Origin: Litoribrevibacter euphylliae | GTDB taxonomy: Bacteria > Pseudomonadota > Gammaproteobacteria > Pseudomonadales > Litoribrevibacteraceae | Direction: 5' to 3' | DNA length: 64,000 nucleotides | NCBI RefSeq assembly: GCF_042646085.1 | Contig: NZ_JBHRSZ010000004.1 | Span: 558,001-622,000, forward strand | In this document: positions 1 through 9,215 of the stretch, piece by piece | How positions within the stretch are numbered: position 1 is the first letter of the stretch | How the letters are laid out: every line of letters starts with the position of its first letter | Notes under the pieces: generated by a model | Told to the model about the DNA's origin: nothing | The model's input: only the letters and a program-made list of their open reading frames with translations | The model's database searches: none | Made by a program: the position numbers and the translations under genes

Positions 1-1509
1 CCTTCGTTTATTTCTTTAACTACGGGTCAGCAAGACTCGAAAAACAGCGAACCTGAACCTCTCTACTGGGTCGCCCCGATGGACTCCAATTACCGTCGGG
101 ATAAGCCGGGTAAGTCTCCCATGGGAATGGATTTAATTCCTGTTTATGCGCAAGAGGGTGGAAGTGATTCAAGCCCCGGTACCGTTAGTATTTCCCCCGA
201 AGTCATCAATAACCTTGGTGTGCGTCTTGGTTTTGCCGAGATGCGAATACTTGAAAGCAGAATCGAAACTGTGGGCTATGTGCAATATAACGAAGATGCC
301 CTGATTCACATTCATCCTCGTATTCAAGGCTGGATTGAAAAACTCTACGTCACAGCCGAAGGTGACCCCGTCAAAAAAGGTCAGCCTTTGTATGATATCT
401 ACTCTCAAGAGCTGATTAATGCGCAAGAGGAATTATTGTTAGCGCTCAATCAGCAAAGTATTCGTTTGAGACAGGCCGCCATGCGTAAACTCAGATTGCT
501 GCATGTGCCTGAGAAAAGCATTCAACGCTTGTTGAGAACGCGTAAAGTGGCCGAGAACATTACGTTTTATGCGCCTCAGTCGGGTGTGTTAGATAACCTT
601 TCGATTAGAGAGGGCTTCTTCGTAAAACCTGAGACAACCTTGATGTCCATTGGGGCTTTGGATGAAGTTTGGGTCGAGGCGGAAGTCTTTGAAAAGCAGG
701 CGGGCTTGGCCCGTATAGGTGCTGATGTCACCATGACACTGGACTATTTTCCCGGGCAAAGCTGGCAAGGTAAGGTCGATTACATCTATCCGTCATTGGA
801 TGCCATGACCCGTACTCTGAAAGTACGTGTGCGCTTTGATAATAAACAGCATCTTCTTAAACCCAATATGTTCGCTAGCGTCGTTATTCATGCCAGTGAC
901 AACAAACAGCACTTGATGATCCCCAGAGAAGCCGTGATTCGTACGCAAGATCAGGATCGCGTGGTATTGGCTCTTGGAGACGGTAAGTTTAAGTCTATTG
1001 AAGTGACGCTCGGCCAATCTGACCAAATGTATGTAGAAGTATTGGATGGACTTGAAGAAGGTGAAACTGTCGTAACCTCTGCACAATTCTTACTGGATTC
1101 AGAATCTTCCAAAAGCTCTGACTTCAAGCGAATGGAAGCTCGTACTGAAGAGAAGGGCGCGCCTGACAATGGAGGCCCGCAATCCTCTTGGGTAGAAGCC
1201 AAAATCGAAAGTATTGAAAGCATGGACGGTATGGGAGCTATGGTCGGAGCCACTCACCAACCAATCGATGAATGGGGCTGGCCAGAGATGTATATGGATT
1301 TTCCTGTGGCGGAATCGGTGGATGTAGCGGCTTTAACTGTGGGTATGGTGCTGCACATTCAGATTACCAAGTACCCTAACCACAAGTTTGAAATCAGTGA
1401 CGTTCATATTCCTGATGATGCAATGATGAAGGGAATGCAACCCGACATGTCACCTATGACCGAAGAGGTGGATCACAGCGGTCATGACATGAGCAGTGAA
1501 GGCATGTAG
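1..1509 (+). CDS. cusB: CusB-type periplasmic adaptor with fused CusF domain (5' partial)
   Basis: Periplasmic membrane-fusion subunit of a copper/silver RND efflux complex, linking the inner-membrane pump to an outer-membrane channel. The frame is open to the left edge, so the signal peptide lies outside; 502 residues are visible. Near the visible start is the heavy-metal-binding motif (YWVAPMDSNY, then GKSPMGMDL) typical of CusB. The barrel-sandwich/HlyD core follows (HPRIQGWIEKLYV). Roughly the last 100 residues resemble CusF: HQPIDEWGWPEMYMDF keeps the His, Trp and two Met that bind Cu(I)/Ag(I) in CusF. The protein ends in a His/Met-rich tail (SGHDMSSEGM). It lies 12 bp before cusA, so the two are surely cotranscribed; an outer-membrane cusC is expected upstream of the window. 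Confidence 0.93.
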   Translation, partial: PSFISLTTGQQDSKNSEPEPLYWVAPMDSNYRRDKPGKSPMGMDLIPVYAQEGGSDSSPGTVSISPEVINNLGVRLGFAEMRILESRIETVGYVQYNEDALIHIHPRIQGWIEKLYVTAEGDPVKKGQPLYDIYSQELINAQEELLLALNQQSIRLRQAAMRKLRLLHVPEKSIQRLLRTRKVAENITFYAPQSGVLDNLSIREGFFVKPETTLMSIGALDEVWVEAEVFEKQAGLARIGADVTMTLDYFPGQSWQGKVDYIYPSLDAMTRTLKVRVRFDNKQHLLKPNMFASVVIHASDNKQHLMIPREAVIRTQDQDRVVLALGDGKFKSIEVTLGQSDQMYVEVLDGLEEGETVVTSAQFLLDSESSKSSDFKRMEARTEEKGAPDNGGPQSSWVEAKIESIESMDGMGAMVGATHQPIDEWGWPEMYMDFPVAESVDVAALTVGMVLHIQITKYPNHKFEISDVHIPDDAMMKGMQPDMSPMTEEVDHSGHDMSSEGM

Positions 1510-1521
1510 GGGGATAGCTTT

Positions 1522-4500
1522 ATGATTGAATCCGTTATTCGCTGGTCGGTGCACAACCGATTTTTTGTATTACTTGCGACCTTTATCTTGATAGGTGCTG
1601 GCGCGTATTCCATCAAGAATACGCCGGTGGATGCCATTCCTGATATGTCTGATGTTCAGGTGATCATCAAAACCTCGTATCCAGGGCAAGCGCCTCAGGT
1701 GGTGGAAGATCAAGTCACTTATCCGTTAACGACCGCCATGTTATCGGTACCCGGTGCTGAGACTGTGCGTGGTTATTCTTTTTTCGGGGATTCTTATGTG
1801 TATGTCATTTTTAATGAAGACACGGATCTCTACTGGGCCAGGAGTCGGGTACTTGAATATCTAAGCCAAGTTGCTCCGAATCTTCCAGCAACGGCCAAGC
1901 CTCAACTGGGGCCGGATGCTACTGGTGTGGGCTGGGTCTATATCTATTCTTTGGTCGATAAGACGGGCAAACATGACATCAGCCAATTGCGATCCATTCA
2001 GGACTGGTTTTTGAAGTATGAGCTTCAAACCGTTCCTGGCGTATCGGAAGTTGCTGCAGTGGGCGGTATGGTCAAGCAATATCAGGTGATCGTTGACCCG
2101 GATAAACTTCGTGCCTTTGATCTTCCGCTCTCCTTAATTCAAACCGCTATTCAACAAGGTAATCAGGAAGTCGGCGCGTCTGTGGTTGAAATGGCTGAAG
2201 CTGAATACATGGTAAGAGCTACCGGCTATATCCAGAATCAGCAAGATCTAGCCAATATTCCCTTGGGTGTGAACGCTAATGGCACACCTCTGTTATTGAA
2301 AGATGTTGCTGAGATTGAATTAGGCCCGCAAATGCGTCGTGGCATTGCCGAGCTTAATGGCGAAGGGGAAACCGTTGGTGGCGTTGTGGTTATGCGCTTT
2401 GGCGAAAACGCGCAAAAGACCATTGAAGGCGTGGTGGCTAAACTCGACGAACTCAAGAAAGGGTTGCCCGAAGGGGTAGAGCTGGTCACCGTTTATGATC
2501 GTTCCGGGTTGATTCAAAGTGCCATCGACAATCTCTGGGATAAACTGGCCGAAGAGCTGCTGATGGTGGCTTTGGTCTGTGTGATTTTCCTAGTGCACGT
2601 GCGCAGTTCGCTGGTGGCTATGATCAGCCTGCCGGTAGGGATTTTGGCGGCCTTTGTCGTTATGCATCTGCAAGGCTTGAATGCCAACATCATGTCGCTG
2701 GGCGGTATTGCCATCGCCATTGGTGCCATGATTGATGGGGCCATTGTGTTGATCGAAAACATGCACAAACACATGGAGCGCACGCCACTGACCGATCAAA
2801 ATCGTTGGAAGATTGTGGCCGACTCTGCCGCAGAAGTGGGGCCATCCCTCTTTTTTAGCTTGTTGATCATCACCGTCAGTTTCTTACCCGTGTTTACACT
2901 CGAAGCACAAGAAGGTCGGATGTTCTCCCCTTTGGCATTTACCAAGACCTATGCCATGGCGGCCGCTGCGGCGTTAGCGATTACCTTGGTGCCTGCACTC
3001 ATGGGCTACTTCATTCGGGGGCGAGTGATCAGTGAGCGTAAGAATCCCATCAATCGTTTGTTGATTGCTGGCTATAAGCCGATACTTCGCGGTGTACTGA
3101 ATCATCCTCTTTTGACCTTGAGTTTCGCTTTGTTGGTGACTGGTGCGTCACTGTATCCGGCCAGCAAGATCGGCAGTGAATTTATGCCACCGTTGGATGA
3201 AGGCGATCTGATGTACATGCCGACAACCTATCCTGGTATTTCCATCGGTAAAGCCCGTGAGTTACTACAACAAACGGATAAGTTGATTCGAACAGTACCG
3301 GAAGTTGAGAATGTCTTCGGAAAAGTAGGGCGAGCCGAAACCGCAACCGACCCTGCACCTTTGACCATGATTGAAACCTTCATTCAGTTAAAGCCGAAAG
3401 AACAATGGCGACCAGGCATTACATCAAAAGACCTGATTAACGAATTTGAAGGTTTGGTGAAACTCCCTGGGGTGACTAACGCTTGGGTGATGCCGATTAA
3501 AACCCGGATTGATATGTTAGCGACGGGCATTAAGACCCCGGTGGGAATCAAGATCGCCGGACCTGAGCTGGCGACCATCCAAAAAATCGGACAAGACTTG
3601 GAGTTTATTCTTAATGATATTGAAGGTACTGCCTCTGCTTACTCCGAGCGTGTGGCAGGTGGCCGTTATATCAAGGTGGATATTCAACGTGGCAAAGCGG
3701 CTCGCTATGGCTTGAACATTGCCGACGTTCAACAAGTCGTTAGCTCTGCCATTGGTGGAATGAACGTCTCACAAACCGTTGAAGGGCTGGAACGCTATCC
3801 CATAAATCTTCGGTATCCTCAGCATTACCGAGATACGCCCGAGAAGATGGCTCTCTTACCTTTGGTGACGCCTTCTGGTCAGCGTATTTCGTTGGGGGAC
3901 GTTGCCAATATTTATATTGAGGATGGTCCGCCAATGATTAAGAGTGAAAATGCACGTCTCAATGGCTGGACCTTTGTCGATATTGAAGGCATTGATATAG
4001 GCTCTTATGTAGCAAACGCCCGTGATATTGTGGCTGAACGCTTGGATGTTCCGGCCGGTTATTCCATTACTTGGGCTGGGCAATACGAATACATGGAGCG
4101 TGCGGTTGAGAAGCTTACCTACATCGTACCTTTGACTCTTATGATCATCATTGTGCTGCTGTACATGAATTTCCGGAGTTTTGCTGAAGTAATGATGATC
4201 TTACTGACCTTGCCTTTGGCTATGACCGGTGGAGTACTTTTGATGTATTTTGAAGGCTTCAATTTTTCGGTGGCGGTCGGTGTTGGTTTTATTGCGCTTG
4301 CAGGGGTTGCCGCAGAAACCGGGGTGATCATGTTGCAGTATTTAAAACAAAGCTGTGGCGAATTACCTAATACGGTGGATCGTCAACACATCAAAGCGGC
4401 CGTATTGGATGGCGCGGTATTACGAGTGCGTCCTGTGATGATGACGGCAATTGCGACCATCGTAGGTTTGATTCCGATTATGTACGGAGCAGGTACTGGC

Positions 4501-4623
4501 TCAGAGGTGATGAGTCGCATTGCAGCACCTATGGTCGGGGGTATGGTAACCTCGGTGGTGCTCACCTTGATTGTGATACCTGTGACTTATTATTTGTGGC
4601 AGCGTGTATTAAAACGCGTCTAA
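1522..4623 (+). CDS. cusA: CusA-type RND heavy-metal efflux pump
   Basis: Proton-driven inner-membrane pump that exports Cu(I)/Ag(I) from periplasm or cytoplasm through CusB and an outer-membrane channel. At 1033 residues it has the family's normal length. It begins with a TM helix after IRWSVHNRFFV. The TM4 signature GAMIDGAIVLIENMHKHME carries the acidic residues of the heavy-metal (HME) RND proton relay. The periplasmic cleft contains the Met segment RIDMLATGIKTPVG, as in Cu/Ag-type members. A second cluster of TM helices fills the C-terminal third. The gene follows cusB by 12 bp with a weak Shine-Dalgarno (GGGGATAG), and the cupredoxin gene follows 26 bp later. Cu/Ag specificity, rather than Zn/Co/Cd, is inferred from the CusF domain on the partner and the Met-rich neighbour. 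Confidence 0.94.
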   Translation: MIESVIRWSVHNRFFVLLATFILIGAGAYSIKNTPVDAIPDMSDVQVIIKTSYPGQAPQVVEDQVTYPLTTAMLSVPGAETVRGYSFFGDSYVYVIFNEDTDLYWARSRVLEYLSQVAPNLPATAKPQLGPDATGVGWVYIYSLVDKTGKHDISQLRSIQDWFLKYELQTVPGVSEVAAVGGMVKQYQVIVDPDKLRAFDLPLSLIQTAIQQGNQEVGASVVEMAEAEYMVRATGYIQNQQDLANIPLGVNANGTPLLLKDVAEIELGPQMRRGIAELNGEGETVGGVVVMRFGENAQKTIEGVVAKLDELKKGLPEGVELVTVYDRSGLIQSAIDNLWDKLAEELLMVALVCVIFLVHVRSSLVAMISLPVGILAAFVVMHLQGLNANIMSLGGIAIAIGAMIDGAIVLIENMHKHMERTPLTDQNRWKIVADSAAEVGPSLFFSLLIITVSFLPVFTLEAQEGRMFSPLAFTKTYAMAAAAALAITLVPALMGYFIRGRVISERKNPINRLLIAGYKPILRGVLNHPLLTLSFALLVTGASLYPASKIGSEFMPPLDEGDLMYMPTTYPGISIGKARELLQQTDKLIRTVPEVENVFGKVGRAETATDPAPLTMIETFIQLKPKEQWRPGITSKDLINEFEGLVKLPGVTNAWVMPIKTRIDMLATGIKTPVGIKIAGPELATIQKIGQDLEFILNDIEGTASAYSERVAGGRYIKVDIQRGKAARYGLNIADVQQVVSSAIGGMNVSQTVEGLERYPINLRYPQHYRDTPEKMALLPLVTPSGQRISLGDVANIYIEDGPPMIKSENARLNGWTFVDIEGIDIGSYVANARDIVAERLDVPAGYSITWAGQYEYMERAVEKLTYIVPLTLMIIIVLLYMNFRSFAEVMMILLTLPLAMTGGVLLMYFEGFNFSVAVGVGFIALAGVAAETGVIMLQYLKQSCGELPNTVDRQHIKAAVLDGAVLRVRPVMMTAIATIVGLIPIMYGAGTGSEVMSRIAAPMVGGMVTSVVLTLIVIPVTYYLWQRVLKRV

Positions 4624-4649
4624 TTTTTTTGTTTGTTTAAAGGATTTAT

Positions 4650-5201
4650 ATGAAAACTTTTTTGACTGTTATTTCGATGTTCTCTTTATCACTTTCTTTA
4701 AATGCACTGGCTGGCGGCGCGGGGAATCATCAGCACATGGATCATTCAAAGATGAATCATGATCAGATGAGCTCGGGTATGGATCATTCACAAATGAATC
4801 ACGAGCATGGTAACAAGGCATTAAGTGCCAGTGGTGAACCAGGAGTTGCTGAAGAAGTGACAAAGACCATTAAGTTAGAAACCGTTGATGCGATGCGTTT
4901 CAATTTTGAACGTTTGCCTGAAATTAATTCAGGCGATGTCGTTCGCTTTGTGGTGACTAACAAAGGTCAGATCAACCATGAGTTCTCCATTGGAAATGCA
5001 GCAGAGCAAAAGTCGCATCAAGCGATGATGCGTCAAATGCCGGATATGGTTCATGAAGATGGAAACTCCATCACTGTGAAACCAGGGGAGACTCGTGAAT
5101 TAATCTGGAAGTTTAAAGGCGATCCGAAGGTGGTATTTGCCTGTAATATCCCGGGTCATGCCGAAGCGGGGATGACTCACTCAATGAATTTGTCGGAGTG
5201 A
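4650..5201 (+). CDS. Exported His/Met-rich cupredoxin-like copper protein
   Basis: Small periplasmic protein of 183 residues, probably a copper carrier or scavenger for the Cus pump. It has a signal peptide (MKTFLTVISMFSLSLSLNALA). Residues 25-55 repeat MDHSKMNHDQM-like units rich in His and Met. The C-terminal domain is cupredoxin-like: INHEFSIG supplies the first His ligand and the end supplies FACNIPGHAEAGM, the Cys-His-Met pattern of type 1 copper sites. It follows cusA by 26 bp with a good ribosome site (AAAGGA), completing a cusB-cusA-cupredoxin operon. Cupredoxins of this kind are often found beside copper-resistance genes; whether this one transfers electrons or only binds copper cannot be told from sequence. 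Confidence 0.85.
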   Translation: MKTFLTVISMFSLSLSLNALAGGAGNHQHMDHSKMNHDQMSSGMDHSQMNHEHGNKALSASGEPGVAEEVTKTIKLETVDAMRFNFERLPEINSGDVVRFVVTNKGQINHEFSIGNAAEQKSHQAMMRQMPDMVHEDGNSITVKPGETRELIWKFKGDPKVVFACNIPGHAEAGMTHSMNLSE

Positions 5202-5258
5202 TGTCTACAGATATTTAGAGGTTTCCTAGATCGCTTGATCTAAACAATTGACCCAAGT

Positions 5259-5318
5259 CGATGAACCTTCTGGTTATCGTCCTTAAGAAAAGGGCGAATA
5301 CCTACAGAAGGTTCATCG
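5259..5318. repeat. Long imperfect inverted repeat (hairpin)
   Basis: CGATGAACCTTCTG (5259-5272) is repeated in perfect inverted form at 5305-5318, and the inner part continues the pairing (GTTATCGTCCTT against AAGGGCGAATAC) with a few mismatches. The whole 60 nt could fold into one long hairpin after the cupredoxin gene. There is no U-tract, so it is not a typical intrinsic terminator; it may be a processing or stability element or a miniature-element remnant. Confidence 0.6.
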
Positions 5319-5396
5319 GTTTCTCAGAAGTTTGTTGTCTTGAAATGATCCACACTCAATAGCGTTGATTTATTCGGTTAAAGGCAAAGGACTCCT

Positions 5397-6491
5397 ATGA
5401 AATACTCCATCGAACAGCAAATGCTGACACTCTCCTACATCTCTTACTGTGGCTATGCGCTCACTGGTTCAGATAAGAACAACGCCCAGAAGATTGCCCC
5501 AAGGCTGGTTGAACACTTAGCGTTGGAACCGCCCACCGCAGATGAATGGAAGCTGGTGTGGGGGCCGGCCGTCAGTGAATTTTGGTTCTCGCTGTTCGAT
5601 GACAATATGGCGTATATTGTTCAGCATCGTAAGTACCCTCATAAGCTGGCTGTAGTTTTTCGTGGAACTAACCCGGTGGCACTCTCAAATTGGATCGTCG
5701 AAGATTTCTTCGTGTTCAGAAAGAAACCTTGGAAAGCAGGCTGCAACTCGGTTCAGGTCTATGGCAACCGTCCGGCTAAGATTTCTTATGGCACTCATGT
5801 GGGCATGGAAAAAGTAAAGAAAATGGAAGCGCCGGTTGGGGTTCCCGGTGCGGGTACGACCATGTTGCAGTTCTTGCGAATCCAGGCAGAAACGCATGAC
5901 AAACCCTTGGATATCACAGTAACAGGCCATAGCTTAGGCGCGACCTTATCTTCAACTTACGGACTCTTTCTAAAACAAACGTCAGGTCAGGTGGATATCC
6001 CAGTGCAAGAACAATGGGATCCGGAAGGTAACGCGAGTATTCATGTCTACGCTTTCGCGGGTGCTACAGCGGGCAATAAAGCCTTTGCCGACTATTCTGA
6101 CTCCCTGTTAGATGACTCCCACCTGAAACGACTTTCCAGCAGCCTGGACATAGTCCCTCACGCCTGGAATAGAGAGTCAGTTGCTGAAATGAGAGACCTC
6201 TATTTACCGGTGGCTAAGCCTAATATTCTGGTGGACTTATTTGTCACGCAAGCGACATTGGCGTCTATCTTATGTGACTACACTCAACCCCAAGCACAAC
6301 AACCGTATCTTGAAGGTGAACTATCGGATGTGTGTCGGGAGTATTTCCAGCAAGCCATCTATCAACATGTGGTTGCTTATCCTAATTTGTTGGGATTGGA
6401 AGGAATTCTCGATCCGCTGACTTACTTCCCAATTCTAAAAGCGGTTTTACCTTGTTATTCGGACAAAGAACCACAGCCTGTAGCCGACTAG
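5397..6491 (+). CDS. Class 3 lipase-family hydrolase
   Basis: Predicted serine lipase/esterase of the alpha/beta-hydrolase fold (lipase class 3, PF01764 type), 364 residues. The nucleophile elbow is TVTGHSLGATLS near residue 180; SLDIVPHAWN near residue 255 fits the region of the catalytic Asp, and a His later in the chain would complete the triad. No signal peptide is visible, so the protein is probably cytoplasmic or exported by another route. The start is supported by AAAGGACTCCT upstream. It stands alone between the copper operon and an unknown gene, and its substrate is unknown. Confidence 0.82.
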   Translation: MKYSIEQQMLTLSYISYCGYALTGSDKNNAQKIAPRLVEHLALEPPTADEWKLVWGPAVSEFWFSLFDDNMAYIVQHRKYPHKLAVVFRGTNPVALSNWIVEDFFVFRKKPWKAGCNSVQVYGNRPAKISYGTHVGMEKVKKMEAPVGVPGAGTTMLQFLRIQAETHDKPLDITVTGHSLGATLSSTYGLFLKQTSGQVDIPVQEQWDPEGNASIHVYAFAGATAGNKAFADYSDSLLDDSHLKRLSSSLDIVPHAWNRESVAEMRDLYLPVAKPNILVDLFVTQATLASILCDYTQPQAQQPYLEGELSDVCREYFQQAIYQHVVAYPNLLGLEGILDPLTYFPILKAVLPCYSDKEPQPVAD

Positions 6492-6622
6492 GTGTTGTTG
6501 AATAAAGTGAGTAAAGGTATTTGAGGAAACGGTTTTGAGGAAAGCATGCCAGCCGTAACATTTGTTAATTTCAGATCAGACTCGATGGGATAGGATAGCG
6601 CCACCCTGTTTCGGAAGATCTG

Positions 6623-7345
6623 ATGATGAAAAAGAACGTCTGGCATGCTGTCTCGAATTACCCTGAATTAAAATTCGGGCAGTACATTGTCCCTAACTTT
6701 GTGTCCAACTCGGTTGCCATTAAGGTGTCTGACAACGAATTTGTGGTTATTAGCCCGGGTAAGCCGTTGTTGGATTCCTGGCCTGAAGAGTGGCATCGCC
6801 CAGACATTAAACTCCATATCGTCATGCCCAATGGCTACCACTACATGGGTGTGAAGCATTGGCAGAAGACGTTCAGAAACTTTGCATTATATGCCAGCCG
6901 AAAAGCCATTACTCGATTGATGCAACAAGGCGTGGTGGCGTCGGAAAATGAAATCTATGCCTTAGAAGACAAACAACCGCCGATGCCACAAGGCTATTCG
7001 GTGTTGTTGCCTCCGGGTCATAGAGCCGGAGATGCCTGGATTAAAAAACAAGATGAACAGGGTTGCCTCTGGATCACCTGCGACAGCTTTCTGAATTACG
7101 ACCGACTCTCCAACCAGCCGGTAGCCCGCTTTACCCAAAAGCTGTTGGACGCTGCACCGGGGCTTAAAATGAGCCAAGTAGTGAAGTGGTTCATCATTGA
7201 AGACCGCGCTCAGTTCAAGTCTTGGGTGTTGAATCAATTACAGTTGGATAAACCGACCACAATGATCCCGAGTCACGGTGAGATTGCTCAGGCAGAAGAT
7301 CTGTATAAAAAGATAAATCAGCTAGTGATAGATCGTTTAGATTAA
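6623..7345 (+). CDS. Unknown protein, possibly degenerate metallo-beta-lactamase fold (DUF4336-like)
   Basis: I do not firmly recognise this 240-residue protein. It opens with a beta-rich stretch (NSVAIKVSDNEFVVISPGKPLLDSW written in pieces: NSVAIKVSDNEF, VVISPGKPLL) as in metallo-beta-lactamase-like proteins, but the place expected for HxHxDH reads PNGYHYMGVKHW, so the metal site is incomplete. A late IPSHGEI could be a remaining His motif. DUF4336 proteins have this look. The start is one of two consecutive ATGs; GGAAG lies five bases before the first. An inverted pair TCAGATC/GATCTGA brackets the leader and overlaps the start, which might mask it. No signal peptide or TM helix is seen. Confidence 0.6.
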   Translation: MMKKNVWHAVSNYPELKFGQYIVPNFVSNSVAIKVSDNEFVVISPGKPLLDSWPEEWHRPDIKLHIVMPNGYHYMGVKHWQKTFRNFALYASRKAITRLMQQGVVASENEIYALEDKQPPMPQGYSVLLPPGHRAGDAWIKKQDEQGCLWITCDSFLNYDRLSNQPVARFTQKLLDAAPGLKMSQVVKWFIIEDRAQFKSWVLNQLQLDKPTTMIPSHGEIAQAEDLYKKINQLVIDRLD

Positions 7346-7352
7346 CACCAAT

Positions 7353-7375
7353 AGGGCAGTAAATTTTACTGCCCT
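7353..7375. terminator. Bidirectional intrinsic terminator
   Basis: AGGGCAGTAAA and TTTACTGCCCT form a near-perfect hairpin between two convergent genes ending at 7345 (+) and 7388 (-). A-rich and T-rich stretches in the stem and flanks could serve both directions. Confidence 0.65.
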
Positions 7376-7387
7376 AAGATTCTTTAT

Positions 7388-7756
7388 CTAGTCTTGTGTG
7401 TCTGATAACTGAATAAAATATGGTATTGGGGCATTTGATCCTGCAGGAACAGCATCACATGAGGACACAACTGAGGCATCAGTATATTTATATGATACGT
7501 CAATCTTTCGAGATGATACTTGGGCTGTTTGGAGTATGCTTAACCATGATTTACAAGTACTCGTACTTACGTTACCTATGTCTTGTGCAATGTTGCAAAG
7601 TACTATAAATGTACCGTCTGATATTGCATTTCCAGATAGGTATAGGCCTCCTGTATTCGAAATACGAGTTTTTATAACTGATGTTTGACACTGAGGTCCA
7701 GCGAGTATTGATTGAGAAGACAATAATGCTGTAAGTATTAATACAAGCTTCTTCAT
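7388..7756 (-). CDS. Small exported protein of unknown function
   Basis: A 122-residue protein with a clear signal peptide (MKKLVLILTALLSSQSILA, cleaved before GPQC). The ATG at 7756 is chosen because AGGAAACCC lies just upstream and the signal peptide starts there; an earlier in-frame start would add 17 residues without a good ribosome site. The mature part has about five Cys and beta-type segments (GGLYLSGNAISDGTFIVLC), suggesting a disulfide-bonded periplasmic or secreted protein. I do not recognise the family. It lies 44 bp after the SDR gene on the same strand. The base composition is more AT-rich than that of its neighbours. Confidence 0.6.
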   Translation of the reverse strand: MKKLVLILTALLSSQSILAGPQCQTSVIKTRISNTGGLYLSGNAISDGTFIVLCNIAQDIGNVSTSTCKSWLSILQTAQVSSRKIDVSYKYTDASVVSSCDAVPAGSNAPIPYFIQLSDTQD

Positions 7757-7800
7757 TGGGTTTCCTAGTATTGGTGAATGAGAAGGCCGGATTGTATTAC

Positions 7801-8466
7801 TTACCAAGGTAGCACTTCACCATTGGAGTGCCAGAAACCACCGGTATTTTCCATATTCAGTTCTTCAATACGTGCGGCTAACCCTTTCGCGGCATCTTGC
7901 GGTGAAATATCACCGTTGAAGCCCACCATGCGGGTTTGAACAAAGCCTGGATGCAATTGAGCTACCGCGATACCTTGCGATTTCAGGTCTTCGGCCAGTG
8001 ATTTGCCGAAGGCATTCAATGCGGCTTTGGACGCGCGGTAACCGTAATACGCACCGGATGTATTATCCGCAATCGAACCCATACGACTGGTGATGTTGGC
8101 GATCTTTGAACCCTCTTTTAACTGAGGAAGTAGCGCGAGCGTCACTTTAAGAGGGCCGTAGGCGTTGACTTCCATCTGTTGTTCAATGGTCTCAAAGTCC
8201 ATATTACTGAGCGTTTCATTGATAAAGAGACCTGCATTGTTAATCAAAATATCGATGCTTTGATTGCTCAGGAAAATCTTTAATTGCTCAATGGCATTGA
8301 TGTTAGAAACGTCGATATGCTCTATCACCATGGATGCGACTTCGTCTAATTCGTCCGATGTTTCTCGGCATACGCCAATAACTTGATCGCCTTGGGCTTG
8401 ATAATGTCTCGCGAGTTCAAGACCAATGCCTCGATTGGCTCCAGTGATAACGACCGTTCTGCTCAT
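7801..8466 (-). CDS. Short-chain dehydrogenase/reductase (SDR)
   Basis: NAD(P)-dependent oxidoreductase of the classical SDR family, 221 residues from ATG 8466, which follows AAAGGACATCCC. A longer in-frame start would add 28 unconserved residues. The dinucleotide-binding motif is TGANRGIG near residue 8; NNAG lies near residue 80, and YYGYRASK supplies the catalytic Tyr and Lys. The protein resembles the C-factor/CsgA-like SDRs. It lies downstream of hutX and hutZ on the same strand (114 bp after hutZ), but a direct role in heme use is not indicated. The substrate is unknown. Confidence 0.85.
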   Translation of the reverse strand: MSRTVVITGANRGIGLELARHYQAQGDQVIGVCRETSDELDEVASMVIEHIDVSNINAIEQLKIFLSNQSIDILINNAGLFINETLSNMDFETIEQQMEVNAYGPLKVTLALLPQLKEGSKIANITSRMGSIADNTSGAYYGYRASKAALNAFGKSLAEDLKSQGIAVAQLHPGFVQTRMVGFNGDISPQDAAKGLAARIEELNMENTGGFWHSNGEVLPW

Positions 8467-8580
8467 GGGATGTCCTTTTCTGCTCTTTTCTGATTGGGAT
8501 AGATTAAGGTTGTGTAAGAGTGTAGCGATTAAGTCCGTTATGGGGGCCAATTAGTTCAAAACAAGTGTTGATGATGTTTG

Positions 8581-9126
8581 TTAAGAGGCTTTTGCTTCTT
8601 CAGAGACAGTGGCTCGGGTTTTGTGTCCGTCTCGTAAACGATCAATGCTTTCACCGCATAGGGTATCGCCTGCAATGGCAAAAGCCCGACCAAAGTCTTT
8701 CACGTAACGACCGCCTAATGGATTGAGGCGGAACAAGTTGAAATCACTCAACTCAGCCAGTTTATGAATGCGGTCCCCGTGCTTTTGAAAAAGTTGCTCA
8801 ATACCGGTTTTGTACTCATCAGAATCTAATTCGATGTGCTTGGCCTGTACTTGATAGTTCACTCGAATACGCGCAAAGATAGTCGCGGCTTCCGATTCAT
8901 CTTCGACAATTTGAACAGCGGCTTTAGGGTTGTTTCTCAGATTCTTACCATGAATAGCGATGTCACTCAGCAATACATAAATACACTCGTCGCCAGTGGC
9001 GAAAGGCGCGTAAGAGGCGTATGGATAACCGTCTTCATCCAGACTTGCAAGGTTCAGAGTCTTGCGGGTGTTTAGAAAGTCGATGATTTCATCGCCCAAA
9101 CGTTGTTCAAGGCCTTTGTTTTTCAT
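8581..9126 (-). CDS. hutZ: HutZ/HugZ-family heme-degrading protein
   Basis: Cytoplasmic heme-utilisation protein with the split-barrel fold of pyridoxamine-phosphate-oxidase-like proteins, 181 residues. HutZ/HugZ enzymes bind heme through a C-terminal His and cleave it to release iron. The family pattern is visible in RLNPLGGRYVKDFGRAFAI, and the N-terminal half has the FMN-fold segments NLASLDEDGYPYASYAPF and NPKAAVQIVEDE. It lies 89 bp after hutX on the same strand, the usual order. The C-terminus is a charged tail (RDGHKTRATVSEEAKAS) that contains a His. The usual radical-SAM partner HutW is not seen in this window. Confidence 0.88.
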   Translation of the reverse strand: MKNKGLEQRLGDEIIDFLNTRKTLNLASLDEDGYPYASYAPFATGDECIYVLLSDIAIHGKNLRNNPKAAVQIVEDESEAATIFARIRVNYQVQAKHIELDSDEYKTGIEQLFQKHGDRIHKLAELSDFNLFRLNPLGGRYVKDFGRAFAIAGDTLCGESIDRLRDGHKTRATVSEEAKAS

Positions 9127-9215
9127 AATTCTAATCCTAATAAATTGGGGAATCTCTGAGCAGGGAAGGGTTTGTTCAAAGGTTCCTTTATATAGTTTAT
9201 ATGATTGAGTAATTA

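Noticed and set aside
7757..7807. Longer start for the small exported protein
   Set aside because: The extension would hide the signal peptide and lacks a ribosome site; ATG 7756 has AGGAA upstream.
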